64,000 nucleotides of DNA from Anniella stebbinsi (GCA_029215795.1 JARDYH010000001.1:224877654-224941653); one strand, 5' to 3'. Shown: positions 41,666 to 53,424, counted from the stretch's first letter. The notes: generated from the sequence alone by a model not told the origin. Numbers and translations are program-made.

Positions 41666-42105
41666 TTCTTGTAATTTCGCACCGTTCTATCAACCAACAT
41701 CATGAATGCACTGCATTCATTAACAGTCACTTCTTGTGAATCCAGTAGTTCCAGTCCTTCAAATGATACATTTCATTCATATGATCAGGCAGAAGACAAC
41801 CTTTCAGAACATAACGTTCTATTTAATGATTAAAAGGAAAAACAAATTGTAGTTGTGTTTGAAGGAACCAGAGATGAATTCCTAATAATCAGCTAGAAAA
41901 TGACAATACTGCAGCTGACAAGTTTGGTCTCTATTGGGCTGTTTAGAGAATTGGGTTAAATCACTCCCTGGTTATCAAGGTTCTTCTGATCCCTTTATTG
42001 TGGTGAGTAAGTTTATTGTATTCCTTGTTGAGACCTTGATGGACTGCTAAAAGAATGAAACAGTGTTTAGAGATGGAAATGCAACAAGGACAGAACCTTG
42101 CTAAA
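41210..42105. other. Unassigned, with (GTT)n at 41629-41662
   Basis: No repeat recognised apart from the GTT microsatellite. The 41440-41600 stretch (GGTTCAGCACTTGCAACAGT, TTATTTGTCAACAGCACCCA, ACTCCATATGAATATGGAGG) is unusually complex and carries a perfect CTCCATAT...ATATGGAG hairpin; it could be conserved non-coding DNA. Confidence 0.3.
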
Positions 42106-42108
42106 CAT

Positions 42109-42962
42109 TCAGGGTGTGCAGATTGGGTCTTCTCTGCCCTGAAATTCCAGGGTAGAGCTCTGTTGAGGCATTTCTCTGCCCTGATTTCCAGAGTGGGTCC
42201 CTCTCTCCACTTAAAAAAACCACCATTTTCAAGTAACTGGTATATTCTCGTCAATGGGAATTAACAGAAATGATCATAGTTCCCTCAGTTTTAATGATAA
42301 ACACATGAAAATTGGCACAATTACAGATTTTAAAGAGGGCTTTAGGCATGCCAAATTTGGAGCAGATTCCTCCATACAGTGATTTATAGGGAATTTTTAA
42401 ATCCAAACTCAAATGTCCTCTGAGGCACCTCTCGTGCCTTGATCTGTATGGCGAAGGAGAGGGAAAGGAAAACAAAGCAGCAGGATAAAACTAAAACCAC
42501 TTAGTGCTATGATAAATAAATAAATATAAATTAACAAAAGCCAGAACAGCAGCACACAGCTTGCCCATCTTCAGAGAGGACACTGACAGGAGCAGAGGCT
42601 TGTAGGAGGAATAGGAGAAGGAAGTGAGGCACCCCCCCCCCCCCAGCACTGGCACATTGGAGCAAGTCAAAGCAACAACAGCTTCCCCCTATATGTGAGG
42701 AGGTAGTATGGGGCTTGGAGAAGGAGGAGGGAGGAAGAGCAGGAGCTCCCCACTGGACTGGAAGCCCAGCCAGCCAATGCTAACAATAGGGGTAATAAAT
42801 CAAACACACACACACTAGCAGGCTTGGATTTTTAAAAAGATTTTTCAGTGGGGAGGGAGTAGACTACAGAATCACAGCACACTAGGAGTTTTAACGATTT
42901 TAAGGAGAAAGAGCTTAGAAAATAGCAGACCAAGAGGCAGTAGCTACCTGGCAGACTGGCTG

Positions 42963-43036
<74 letters not shown>

Positions 43037-43183
43037 TTTTCTCACTAGAATGATGACAGGCAAGGAGGACAAAACACTGTGATTGGAGGGGGGACAGGAA
43101 GACAAGTGTGGCTAATGATTATTGGTTAGCCACAGATATCAATATACCCCATTCAGCATCCTCCAAATATGGAGATATCCAAT

Positions 43184-43214
<31 letters not shown>

Positions 43215-43396
43215 CATTGATGCCTGAAAAACAGTCAGATAATTTTGAAGATGTTAGAAGCTCCTATTGGGCATGTCTCTGCCCTGAAATGATTCTATTG
43301 GTTTAGAAGCAGTCAATCCCTACACTGGAAGACGGAATGCACCTTGGATGTTCGGGGTTATCAGATAATTCTGGGGTGGACAGCACACCCCTACTA
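42109..43396. mobile_element. Probable hAT-like element with GGGTGTGCA-type ends, degraded
   Basis: Left CAGGGTGTGCAGATTGGGTC and right GGGTGGACAGCACACCCCTA are inverted and resemble the ends of H2 (TAGGGGTGTGCACGG). Inside, ACACATGAAAATTGGCACAA and GGCATGCCAAATTTGGAGC (42300-42365) match H3 modules. CA and CT microsatellites lie at 42967-43036 and 43182-43211. Flanking CTAAACATT / CTAAATATA is only suggestive. Confidence 0.5.
42967..43036. repeat. (CT)n-(CA)n microsatellite
   Basis: About fourteen CT units then about seventeen CA units. The minus-strand frame through it is an artefact. Confidence 0.9.
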
Positions 43397-43682
43397 AATA
43401 TAGAAATCTACATGTTCAAAAGAGGAGCTATGAACAGACAGGGCTGAACTTTAACATTACACTCTTAAAGATTTCCTCAGGGTGACTGCAACTATAAAAA
43501 GTCTATCCAAAGATAAATGTTGTTGGATATAAATAACTGTGAACTGTTAACAAAGGCTAGTTTCTAGACTAGATCCAAATCAGCCCTCTCCAATCTGGTG
43601 CCCTCCAAACATTTGGGACTTCAACTCTCAGAAGCCTTTTTAAAACAACCACCAAGATCTATTGTGAGCATATTCAAGTATT

Positions 43683-44352
43683 TAGGGTGACCATATGGAA
43701 AGGAGGACAGGGCTCTTATATCTTTAACAGTTGTATGTAATTTCAGCAGGTGTCATTTGTATGCATGCAGTACTGGGTGAAATTCCCTCTATATCACAAC
43801 AGTTAAAGCTGCAGGAACCCTGCCCTCTTGATTAGGTACAAAAGACAGCAGGGCTCCTACAGCTTTAATGGTTGTGATGAAGAGGAAATTTCACCAGGGC
43901 TGCCTCTACACAAGAGGTTTAAAGCTCTTTCAAGTCTCATTAAAAATTTTACCTCTACATGAGCGAAGCGCAAATCGGGAGTTGAGGCGCGTTATCTATT
44001 CGATTATGCGCATTATCAAATGCACGTTAAATAGCGAGTTTTATTTTGCTGTGGCCCGTTAAAGTGCATTTTGACTATGTAAACAAGCAATTCTCCGCAT
44101 TAACTACTTCTAAAGCACATTTCAAACAACCGGTAAGGCCACCAGTTGTGCGCTCAATTACCTCCCGCCTACAGTCATTTACCAAAAAGCACTTCCGAGA
44201 AGATGTGCATAATCGGAGAACCAGGCGTCAAACCAAATTCTTGTAGAGGGGGTCCAGGTGCTGCATGCATAAAACTGACATCTGAAATTCCCTTTTCTAT
44301 GCAACTGTTAAAGATTCTGGAGCCCTGTCCTCCTTTCCATATGGTCACCTTA
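43683..44352. mobile_element. FB-A foldback transposon, copy 6 (type II), split by another element
   Basis: Ends are TAGGGTGACCATATGGAAAG / CTTTCCATATGGTCACCTTA, with near-duplicated flanks CAAGTATT / CAAGCATT (43675-43682, 44353-44360). After the third arm (GAGGAAATTTCACCAGG, 43896) a ~350-bp foreign segment intervenes before CCAGGTGCTGCATGCATAAA (44250). The element resumes to its right end. Confidence 0.85.
43897..44250. mobile_element. MITE nested in FB-A copy 6
   Basis: Inverted ends GCCTCTACACAAGAGG and ATTCTTGTAGAGGGGG. The interior has GCGCGTTATCTATTCG and GTGCATTTTGACTATGTA and is unrelated to FB-A. The flanking sequence CCAGG occurs on both sides, consistent with a short target duplication. 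CTCTACACAAGAG-type ends resemble family D. Confidence 0.65.
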
Positions 44353-44399
44353 CAAGCATTCAAACGTCACACTAATTTGGAGGTAGAATGTAATCTTAG

Positions 44400-44950
44400 T
44401 CCCTAATCCTCCCTTTCTAGTATCAAAACACCTTCTCATAAATATCTATGGAAAATATTTTTGCACAATTGATTGCTGTTACGTCTAGTATACTCCTTGG
44501 TTATTCTCATGACTGGGGAAGAAGTAGGACACCAACAACATATTTCACAAGGTTTTCACATAGTCCTTTCATCCGAGAACAACCTAGTGTCTCCACAGAT
44601 GCCCCCTCACAACAGGCTGCTGTAGGAGTTTGTAATGGGATTATTTAGTAAAGATATCTCCTGTTAGAAAGGCAACTAGCAGAGCAAAAACCAAAAAGGC
44701 AAAACAGAAAAAGCATTTACCAGTCCCACATACACACAGGCTATCTTAATAAAAGAGACCACACCCTTCTTCAGCAAAGGAAAGAAAACAGTTTTACTTA
44801 CGAGCAGTCCTGCATAAAAGTCTCAAAAGACTATGTTCAATCCATTTTGTGTTCCATTACACTGGCAGGAGCAAAAGGCCAAACACACATGCTTCCAGCA
44901 ATGACGGAAGTTGGTGGAGGGAGGAAAAGGAGAAGCAAATGGAAGAAATC
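44400..44950. other. No recognised feature
   Basis: Non-coding. Confidence 0.4.
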
Positions 44951-44958
44951 ACACATTG

Positions 44959-45407
44959 GCTGAGTTCGGACGACACTCTAATCAACGGAGGGGAGAAGAG
45001 GCAACCGTCAGTTGTGTTGCTTATTGTGTCATGTGGCAGGCAACGCACAACGCACACACAACTGACAGTATGCTAGTTGTTTATCCCAAAATCCATTGTT
45101 TAAAGTGTCATATGTCAGAAACCCCCTTTCTCCGTGTACTATTCCACTTGGTCATAGTTTGCCGGCAGGAGTGGCCAAAATACCTTGGCCACTCCTATAC
45201 AGCCAGCAGAACTTGTGGTACATCATGGGATATGTCTGGAAGACTGAGGAAGGGGGAGGGGGAGGGGGAGCTGCTCAGAAGGACACCAGGACTTTCAGCC
45301 ATGTGATGGGAGAGGGGCAACATGTCGTGTGGCAAATACCGGAAACATAACACACGGTGAGTGTGTTATTAACTCCTCCATTGCCTAAAGTGTCATCCGA
45401 ACTAAGC
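44959..45407. mobile_element. Terminal-inverted-repeat element (449 bp)
   Basis: The left end GCTGAGTTCGGACGACACTC is inverted at the right end as GTGTCATCCGAACTAAGC. CATTG is repeated on both sides (44954-44958 and 45408-45412). If the ends are extended by one G/C the flanks shorten to ATT. The internal CATGTGGCAGG / ATGTCGTGTGGC and CAACGCACAA regions pair partly. Non-coding; superfamily not settled. Confidence 0.75.
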
Positions 45408-45414
45408 CATTGTA

Positions 45415-46195
45415 GGAAACCACATTGTAAACTATAAAGATCCTAATGCTAGCTGTGGTCAAAATTCTCATGAATTAAGTAACTGCAGCAATGCCCCCAT
45501 TCCAAAAACTTGCAAATGAGGTTGAGATATTCCTTACAGTTTGAGGGATCCTGAGAAACATTTCAGACAGGGAAACATCTACAGGCAGTGCTGGGCCTTG
45601 GAACCTCTGCTGAGGGAAGGCAGATGCACCGTGAGGTTTTGCTCTGGGTGTAGACATTCCAGTCTGACTCTTACAGCTGTCTTTGTCTGTTGTTCCCCAC
45701 CCATTACTGGTGCTAGCAGCATTTTCCTCCACCTCCTGGCTCCCTTCTTTCTTGGCTCCTGGACATATAGCTTTTACATTCCTATCAGGAGTCCTTTCAA
45801 CAGATGTAGAGGGTTTCTTCACCACATGTCTCTGTCATGGAATCCCCATCATTTCATGGAACTGCCAAGTGTTTGCATATGCCAAGTGAAATGAATAATA
45901 ACGCAATCCAGAATATGCATAGTAATAGGAAAGGTCAGCAAATAAACTGGAAAATGATGGAGAATGATTGGAGGTGGGGGGAGTGTTGGTCTGAAACAAT
46001 TGCTTAAAGTTTGCATGGGAAACAATTTGTAAAAATTTTGCAAGGGAAACTGAATGTCAAAACAAACAAAAATGCATTCATTTTAGCCTAAGCCTAAAAT
46101 GAATTCCTAGGGAAATAGGTTTATTAGGAGTTTGGGGAAAGTGTACCCCTGAAAACATAATAGCAGTATACAAGCTGACAATGGCTGATTTCAGT
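45415..46195. other. Unassigned, one short hairpin
   Basis: Only the hairpin CATTCATTTTAG / CTAAAATGAAT at 46075-46102 stands out. The opposite-strand frames of 116-117 codons at 45475-45894 show no recognised motif. Confidence 0.4.
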
Positions 46196-46199
46196 CAGA

Positions 46200-46500
46200 G
46201 AAGCAAGCATTGTGATTGCTTCCCCCCACCCCCACAGATGTTGTGCATGCAACCACCATTTGCATTATTTCCTGTGCTGCAGTGTGGATTGATGTGTTGT
46301 CTGAACCTAGTGTGTGGCATGAGGGGTCATACCCATCCTACAACCTACGACATACGGTAGAGGTTGTAGGGTGAGAATGACGTTCTCCCTACCACACTGT
46401 GAGCAAGGTTACGATGACATGCAGTGTGGGGGGAAATGCAAATAGCGGTTACACACACAGCATGCACAGGGGCTGGGAGAGCAGTCACAATGCTTGCTTC
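46200..46500. repeat. 301-bp foldback element
   Basis: GAAGCAAGCATTGTGATTGC (46200) is inverted as GCAGTCACAATGCTTGCTTC (ends 46500). Inside, TTGTGCATGCAACCACCATT pairs with GCGGTTACACACACAGCATG, and CATCCTACAACCTACGACAT pairs with GTAGAGGTTGTAGGGTG at the tip. A MITE. Confidence 0.85.
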
Positions 46501-46528
46501 CCCTACTGCAGTCGTCCAAACTCACCCA

Positions 46529-46704
46529 CTAAAACTAATATACATTATTTTGCACTAGCATAAATGACTTCTAGTGCAACACAATAGCATTAACTGGCAT
46601 GAGGTTTTTCCCAGAAAAGCTGTTTGTAGCAGCTAATGCTATGAGTGTTTTGCTAGAAATCGCTTATGCTAGTGCAAAATAATGAACATTGGTGCTAGTT
46701 TTGG
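46529..46704. repeat. ~175-bp foldback element
   Basis: CATTATTTTGCACTAGCATA (46543) pairs with TATGCTAGTGCAAAATAATG (ends 46684); TTCTAGTGCAACAC pairs with GTGTTTTGCTAGAA; and the outer AAAACTA pairs with TAGTTTT. It lies directly after the previous foldback. Confidence 0.85.
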
Positions 46705-46709
46705 CTTGG

Positions 46710-49010
46710 ATACTGCCCAATGTACAATCTAAGAATTTTTATCTACAGATTGGAGTAAATATCATACATATTTTAAAAAATAAAAATGTTCTCCCACTGT
46801 GTAAATTTGAAAGAATATTTTTTTGGAATCCATGTTTTCTGATCCAGAATTGCAATTCATCAATTCTAAGTAAACATATATTTGCCAACCACTCTACAGA
46901 CTCTAGTGAGATTCAGGAACAAGTTTATTTCTCTAAAGAAATCCTATCATTTAGTTAAACTTGATTAAGACCTACAGTACTCAGTGGGTTGTTATTTTGG
47001 TCCAAGCATGAAACAGACTCAGTTGGCATCATGTGGCCCAAATCCAATCAATACCTTGAAATGACTGAGGACTGCACTGAAGTATTCAGCAGCCTGCAAA
47101 TTAAGGAGATATGTGTGATTTATTTGTCACATGAAAATACAGGAAGCAAAACATTTTGGGACAACTGCATCTGTTTCACAAAGTGACTCAGAGCTTCCCC
47201 ACTACCACCCCCTCCTGTATATTTATCACCCACACTTCCATCTTTCACTCTAACAGACAGATGAGACGTGCGCCCCAGTCTCAGTAAATATTAAGGAGAA
47301 ATATTGTTCTTCTCTGATACAACTTGGGCTTCATCATCTTCTGTGGAAAACAATGTGAAGACATTCATGGGAGTTTGCCTTGGGATCTTGCTGCTGCATA
47401 TGGATGACTTCCAATTATGCTCTATGTCAGAAAAGAAGCAATGCAAGAACACAGGATCCATCTGACATTTCAGCTACTAAAGGAGAAAGAATCGAGAAAG
47501 GGAGGATGATAAAAGCAGATGGCTTTTGCTTTTTGCTAGGCACCAAGTCAAATTCTACAGATACTATCCTGAGATTCTTTCTTTCTTTCACATATTCAGC
47601 GATACAACTGTCATCAGTCTGTTACTAATGACTGGGCTCTACAAATGACACCACTGATATGCATTTACAAGGTGTCATTCAAATATCTACAACCCATTGG
47701 CAATCTTTGAGTTGCCATTTTTACAAAAGTTGTTTATTGGCTTTAGAATCCATAGGTCTCCCAGTCCCTTCTTAGCTCTCAGTAGCTTGATCCTGGGCTG
47801 TCCTATCCCTATGTGATATCAGTGCAGGTAAGCACAGTGAAATCAAAGCACATTCACCCAATGACATCACGGGAGGTAAGGCAGGAAGAGAGAGCTGTCA
47901 AAAGATTTCATGAGTGTTGAGGTGAAAGGATGATGAGCATGGGTTCAATGACACTATGGGGGATGTTCTCTCCGGCGCAGTCACCATCTACAGGAAAATT
48001 GGTCTTTCACTGGGTAATCCCATCTATAGGGTTTTCTTGTTTTTCAGCAAATGCTTATATGCCAGGGCCTGAGGAACTCGCTGCCCCATGACTTAAGAGT
48101 TCATCAAGCTGACCCTTTTCCAATTCTTTTGGAATACCACCACTAGAGATCACTACTAGAGACAAAATTAACTAGTAAACATGTTGATTTATTAAAGGTA
48201 TATTTTGTACGTAAGGATATATTAATATTGACTTGAGGGTTTTCAAAAGAATGCTTGCTGACACTTCTTAAGGACTCAAGAGACACTGTTGTTGCTATAC
48301 TGCTACAATACTCAATAACTTCTTTTACCTCAGGCCAAGTTCCAAAAACCTCCACCCAGCCAAATACACATCACACACACAGGTCCAGTTCTTTGGTACC
48401 GTCTTCCTTTGATTCCCAAAGCTCCTCCTTTTGTATTTCTTGCTGCTTGGACAGTTTCACAGTAAATAATACTGCCTATTTGTGTAACCTTCCTCCGGCA
48501 GGATCTTAGGACCGCCTCCAGGCATAACACAGCCACCTGCTCCTTGCTCCTGCTCTTCATCAGACAGATATGGTTATCCCACAGAGAAGATATAGCTTAA
48601 TATTCATGCCTTAGCTATTCACTTTTTCCACACCTTTCTCCTAGCCTTTCTATAACACCACCCACCAACCAGCAGACCTTCTCCCTCTCTGACTACCTAC
48701 AGATTCTGTCAATTCCTTAATAATTGTCAGCTGTCATTCCTTAGCTTCTCTTTTCCACCTAGCTAGAATTCCAATCAGAATCAAATTTACCTGATCCAAG
48801 CCCCATCTACAATCATTCAAACTGATTGTCTATTTCTTCTCCTTCGGAATATCACTAAGCAACTACGGTACTACACAGGCTTTGACAGTGACAAAACAAG
48901 GCCTCAGGCTCACTCAGATACATTATAGACTCTCAGAGGTCACACAGAGTATTGACAGAACACTACAACACATAAACAGTTATGTGGCATTTCTTCACAG
49001 ACACACACTT
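46710..49010. other. Unassigned, low repeat content (2.3 kb)
   Basis: The longest stretch with no recognised repeat. Small frames (65-95 codons) lack motifs. Could be ancient unique DNA. Confidence 0.4.
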
Positions 49011-49016
49011 CTTATT

Positions 49017-49290
49017 GCAGGGGTGCACAACCTCAGAGGCCCAAATCTGGCCCTCCTCAGGTCTCAATCTGACTCACCGGGGTTCCTCACATGGACATGA
49101 CTTCTTTCTCTGGCCCATCCCCTCTGGCTTAGCTACTGGCAGTAAAAGCTTTAAACTACAATATGCCTGTATTTTTTGGTATCTCGCCCCTTTTGCCTTC
49201 ATCCCCACCTGCTACCAGAATGTGGCCCATAAAGACTTTCTCCAAAATAGAATTTGGCCCTCAGGCTGAAAGAAATTCAACACCTCTGGC
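49017..49290. mobile_element. hAT-like MITE (~274 bp)
   Basis: Left CAGGGGTGCACAACCTCAGA and right AATTCAACACCTCTGGC are inverted ends. GGCCCAAATCTGGCCCTCC and AGAATTTGGCCCTCAGG are an inner inverted pair. FB-A copy 7 is inserted immediately next to it. Confidence 0.6.
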
Positions 49291-49295
49291 TTATT

Positions 49296-49614
49296 TAGGG
49301 TGACCATCTGAAAAGGAGGACAGGGCTCCTGTATCTTTAACAGTTGTATAGAAAAGGGAATTTCAGCAGGTCAGGTGTCATTTGTATGCATGCAGCACCT
49401 GGTGAAATTCCCTCTTCATCACAACAGTTAAAGCCGCAGGGGCCCTGCCCAAATGACCAGATACAAAAGAGAGCAGGGCCCCTGCAACTGTTGTGATATA
49501 GAGGGAATTTCACTAGGTGCTGCATGCATACAAATGACACCTGCTGAAATTCCCTTTTCTATACAACTGTTAAAGATACAGGAGCCCTGTCCCCCTTTTC
49601 AGATGGTGACCCTA
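49296..49614. mobile_element. FB-A foldback transposon, copy 7 (type II)
   Basis: Ends are TAGGGTGACCATCTGAAAAG / CTTTTCAGATGGTGACCCTA, with the perfect 8-bp duplication GGCTTATT (49288-49295, 49615-49622). The central relic ends are clearest here: CCAAATGACCAGATACAAAA near 49449. The third arm has lost the TTTAA part. Confidence 0.95.
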
Positions 49615-49624
49615 GGCTTATTGC

Positions 49625-50510
49625 TTCTGGACATGCTAATACTTAAGAAATCTTGAGAAATGGGCTTCTTTAGCCATGGAAATTTTCTAGAACCAATCTC
49701 CATGACCTCTTAAGGAGTGGACACTATCCCAGCATTTTCACAAACTAGAGAGCAGCTTTTCAAGTTCAAGATAAGGAGTAGTAAAAGTCCAAAACAAGCC
49801 AAATTGGGTAGTATTATGTAGTGGCCTGAAAGTATGTACACACCCACCCACTTACCCACCCACACACACACACACCCATTGGCTCAAAAATAATAATCCT
49901 ATACTTAATAACTGCTCTCTGACTATCTTCAAATTGCTATTGAATCTAAACCCTTTGCTTCACAACACAAATACTACAGGTTGCCCAAGCATTTCATTTT
50001 TTGAAGTCTGCTCTCTTAATGAGTTGCAGGTGCCACAAACTTTTGCATTCCCTAAAGCACATTACTGCTTTGGAGATGTGTGGTGGACCAGTTGGCACTC
50101 CATAAATTATAAAATGATAATTATATTCATGCCCTTGAAACAAGAAGAAAATCCTCTGTTAATGGCAGATTTCTTCTGAAATGTGGTAATGAGATGTGTT
50201 ACACCTCTTGAAAAGGAACCTGCAAGATTGGCTCTCTGTTTTGAGCTTGCAGATCTATTTTCAGCTCATATCTCCATGGTCAGAGCTGACAGTGACTATT
50301 TTACTAGCCAAACAAATGAATGTTTATTACCCATCAAAGAAAACTGCTTCATAGAACACCAGAACTCAGTTGAGCTGGTAATGCTGTGTTGAAAGCGGAA
50401 GCAAGAAGACACACACGAATTTACAGATAAAGTGCTGATGTTGTATTTTTTAAAAGCAATATTCTCATTAGAAATGAAAAATGAGGCAATATACACAGTG
50501 CTTAGGTAAT
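49625..50510. other. No recognised feature
   Basis: Non-coding; a CACCCA/CACA run at 49838-49877. Confidence 0.4.
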
Positions 50511-50514
50511 GTAT

Positions 50515-50685
50515 TCTTGCATTTTTATTATCACATGTTTATCCTATCCTTCATCCAAGAAGAACACCTTGCTCCCCTTTGACCCTCATCAAACTCTGAG
50601 AGCGACATTGACTGAGAGAGACATTGGCTGAGGGATGGTAAATGACCCAAGGTCTCCGAACAAGCTTCATGCATTAGTAGTGGCA
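50515..50685 (-). mobile_element. tRNA-derived (MIR-like) SINE, 3' portion
   Basis: On the + strand: TTTATCCTATCCTTCATCCA, AGAACACCTTGCTCCC and ACCCAAGGTCTCCGAACAAG then CTTCATG. Matches the tail and core of the copy at 2629-2792. The tRNA head is missing. Confidence 0.6.
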
Positions 50686-50689
50686 AAAT

Positions 50690-51465
50690 GAGCTCCAGGT
50701 TTGAGGAAGGTCCTTGGCATCAGCAATGTATCTTCCAATGTACTCTAACCTATGTCAGGCAGTCCTGGTAGGCTTACCTGGCAGCAATGGGCAGCAGCAA
50801 TGCTGTGATGAGCATTGGGCAGCTTATACCCACAATGCCCCAGACAGGCATTGGCATTATGGGAAATTTAAACTGTGGATAGCTCCTCGACCCAGCTACC
50901 CAATTCAGTGGGGAGGAGGGCAGACATCCATGTAACAATGGGCCTTACTGGATTCCCAGCAGTTGCCTGAGGATGCCATGTGCTTGCCTGATGCTATCTA
51001 AGAGAGTATTAGTCAACCTTTGTTTCAACAAGCCTGGCATCACAGGTGTGTGTGGAGGATGTGGAGATCTGACCACCTCTCAATCCTCCAACTGAGATGA
51101 GCAGAAGATGCCCCTCTCTCCATTTTAACATTGCTCATTTCGTAGGCAGACCTGAGAAAGTGCTGCGTTAAGGAGTTTGTGTCAATCTGGACTGGGATGG
51201 AAGGAACATTGGCTGGAGTAAGAACCAATGGCAGTGATCCAATGGCACTTGACTGGAACTCACTAGCATCCAAAACTCTGTCTGGCAGCTTGCAGTGGTC
51301 ATCAAGTATATGAAATCTAGTTCACAAACCCATCTTTACTGAGTGGCAGCTGCAGCTATGCTGTTATGCAACTTGACATCAGGATACCTAGCAGAGTGCC
51401 TTCCCTTATACATATCCAGGCAATCTTTAAGATCATCCAAGGAAGTGAACGGAACGTTGCCATGA
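50690..51465. other. No recognised feature
   Basis: Non-coding. Confidence 0.4.
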
Positions 51466-51469
51466 AGAA

Positions 51470-51800
51470 CCCCAATGGCAGGCCTTCCCTGTAGGGGCAA
51501 CCGCCTCTGGAAAACCCTCCCTTGTGCAGATCAGGAGGCAAAAAACGGGCACCTTTTAAATGCCTCCTGAAAAATGACTTTTCATCCAGGCTTTCCCAGA
51601 GCTGTAAGGAAATTAATCATGCCACTCCACATTGCTGCTCCTTGAATTGTTTTTACTGTAGTTGTTTCAATTTCGTGCTTTTAATGTTGTGTTTTTAAAT
51701 ATTGTATTTAAATGTATTTTAATATTTATGATGAACCACTGAGGGATTTTATTATATTCACAGTATAGAAATGTCACAAATAAATGAATAAATAAATGCT
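51470..51800 (+). mobile_element. L2-type LINE C-terminal and 3' fragment
   Basis: TCTGGAAAACCCTCCCTTGT and AAATGCCTCCTGAAAAATGA correspond to the L2 C-terminus (L-W-N-x-L-P ... F-R-x-x-L-K-T). A T-rich 3' UTR and an (AAAT)n tail follow at 51775-51797. Confidence 0.65.
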
Positions 51801-51804
51801 CTGG

Positions 51805-52165
51805 AGGTGATTTAGATCTCCAAGAACAGCTACCATGGACAGAGCTTGATTTGAGCATTTGCCAGTGAATGCAAAATTGTCTATTGCCACTGCCGCTTCA
51901 AATGATGAATTGGTTCTGAAAGTACTGTAGATCTGGCATGGCATCCCCTCCTTTTGAAGCAGGCTTCCCAGTACCCAGGTCATTTGTAGTTTGGCTGCAA
52001 AGCATCACTTCACATTTCCAAGTCATCTCTCTAACTAAGTGTACATTTGGCCATCTCTCCCAGGGTGTCCCTTGCAATGAATGCTCTCCTATATCATATT
52101 ATATCTGAGAATAATGAATATCTACAATGTACTACCACATCTCCTTTCGCTGACTGTGATGATTT
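51805..52165. other. No recognised feature
   Basis: Non-coding. Confidence 0.35.
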
Positions 52166-52171
52166 AATATA

Positions 52172-52315
52172 GAGCAGCCTTCCCCAACCAGGTGCCCTGG
52201 AGATATTTTGGACTACAGCTCCCAGAATTCCTGACCATTAGCCATGCTTGCTGGGGCTGATGGAAGTTATAGTCTAAAAATCTGGAGGGCACCAGGTTAC
52301 CTACCCCTAGTTTAA
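52172..52315. mobile_element. Palindromic hAT-type MITE (as 4128-4254)
   Basis: CAGCCTTCCCCAACCAGGTG and CACCAGGTTACCTACCCCTA are inverted. TTTGGACTACAGCTCCCAGA and TGATGGAAGTTATAGTCTAA are the inner pair. TTTAAT flanks both sides, a partial duplication. Confidence 0.75.
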
Positions 52316-52399
52316 TGGGTGAATTTATATGTTATTCTTGAGTGAATAAGCGAAATAATACAACAATAACAAAATAATATTATTTGTTGTGTTCTCTAA

Positions 52400-52543
52400 A
52401 ACTGGGTGGAGAGAAGGGAGACTTCCAGATGTTTTGGACTTCAACTCCCAGAAGCCCCTGCCAGCATAACTAATGGTCAGGAATGCTGAGAGTTTAAATC
52501 CAAAACATTTCGAGGTCTACTGTCAGCCCACCCCTGCTGTAAA
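52400..52543. mobile_element. Palindromic hAT-type MITE, second copy nearby
   Basis: CCAGATGTTTTGGACTTCAA and TAAATCCAAAACATTTCGAG are inverted; TGCCAGCATAACTAATGGTC lies at the tip. The right end AGCCCACCCCTG is typical, the left end is eroded. Confidence 0.65.
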
Positions 52544-52857
52544 ATATATATTAATATGATCATAACAAATAGTCTTGGTGCTATTTGCTTTTCTTTCTCT
52601 CACCCCCTGCATCCCTTACTGAAATCAATTTACACTCTGGCCCGTTGCATTTTTCAATTTGTGATATATAAATGCTTGCAGATCACATTGCATTGAGAAT
52701 AAATGTTAAGAAAGGTGAGACATGAAACATAACTCTGCATTGGACAAAAGGTCGGTTCAGTCACAACCTGTAAGTGTGTGAGTGTGTCTGTGTGTGTGTG
52801 CATGCACACATCTGTGTGTAGCATTATCTAATGCTGCCCGCACCAGTGGAACACAAT

Positions 52858-52965
52858 ACTAGTGCAATGAAGAACTAGCAGTTCTTAAATCAACTGGAAA
52901 CAAGTGGGTATGCTTGTTTCTGGAGCAAAACAGACAAGTCAGCAGAGCTCACAGAAGGGAGCTTC
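52858..52965. repeat. Family J half copy
   Basis: ACTAGTGCAATGAAGAACTA, CAACTGGAAACAAGTGGGTA and GTCAGCAGAGCTCACAGAAG match, inverted, the right arm of the palindrome at 35165-35355. Confidence 0.6.
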
Positions 52966-53098
52966 ACTGCCCTGTCCCAATCTGGAAAGGAGCATTTCCA
53001 TTCGATTTCAGGGATAGCTTAGGAAGCACTAACTCCCTCTTATAATAGCAGTGGGTCCTGCAGGTGCAATGGAATGTGCAGAAGTGCAGCAGAGGTCT

Positions 53099-53260
53099 AT
53101 AAGCTCCATCACACCAGCAATTTAGTACACTCTCACCATGCCTGTTGTGCGGATTTACAGCATGGTACTCACATGACGCTGTGCCTGTCCTGCTGACACC
53201 CCCCTCTTCCCCAGCCTTTCCTAGAACGCTAAAAGTCTGGATTATTTTCCCTAAGAACAT
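53099..53260. mobile_element. Family G repeat, copy 1
   Basis: AAGCTCCATCACACCAGCAA, ACTCTCACCATGCCTGTTGT and CAGCATGGTACTCACATGAC align with 58925-59080. The ends GAGCTCCATCACACYAGC are transposon-like but the right end is not defined. Confidence 0.5.
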
Positions 53261-53424
53261 TTAATGTGCCCTAAGTCTCTATGTAGTTTTAAAGGAACTG
53301 TGGTCTTGAATGGATTGCATCAGGTCCTGGCAGGGAAAAGCAATCTCTCCCAGCAGCCAGCTCCAAGCCTCAATATAAACCCAAACCTTGCATCCCGGGA
53401 TCAAAAGCGTTTGTTTTTTTTAAT

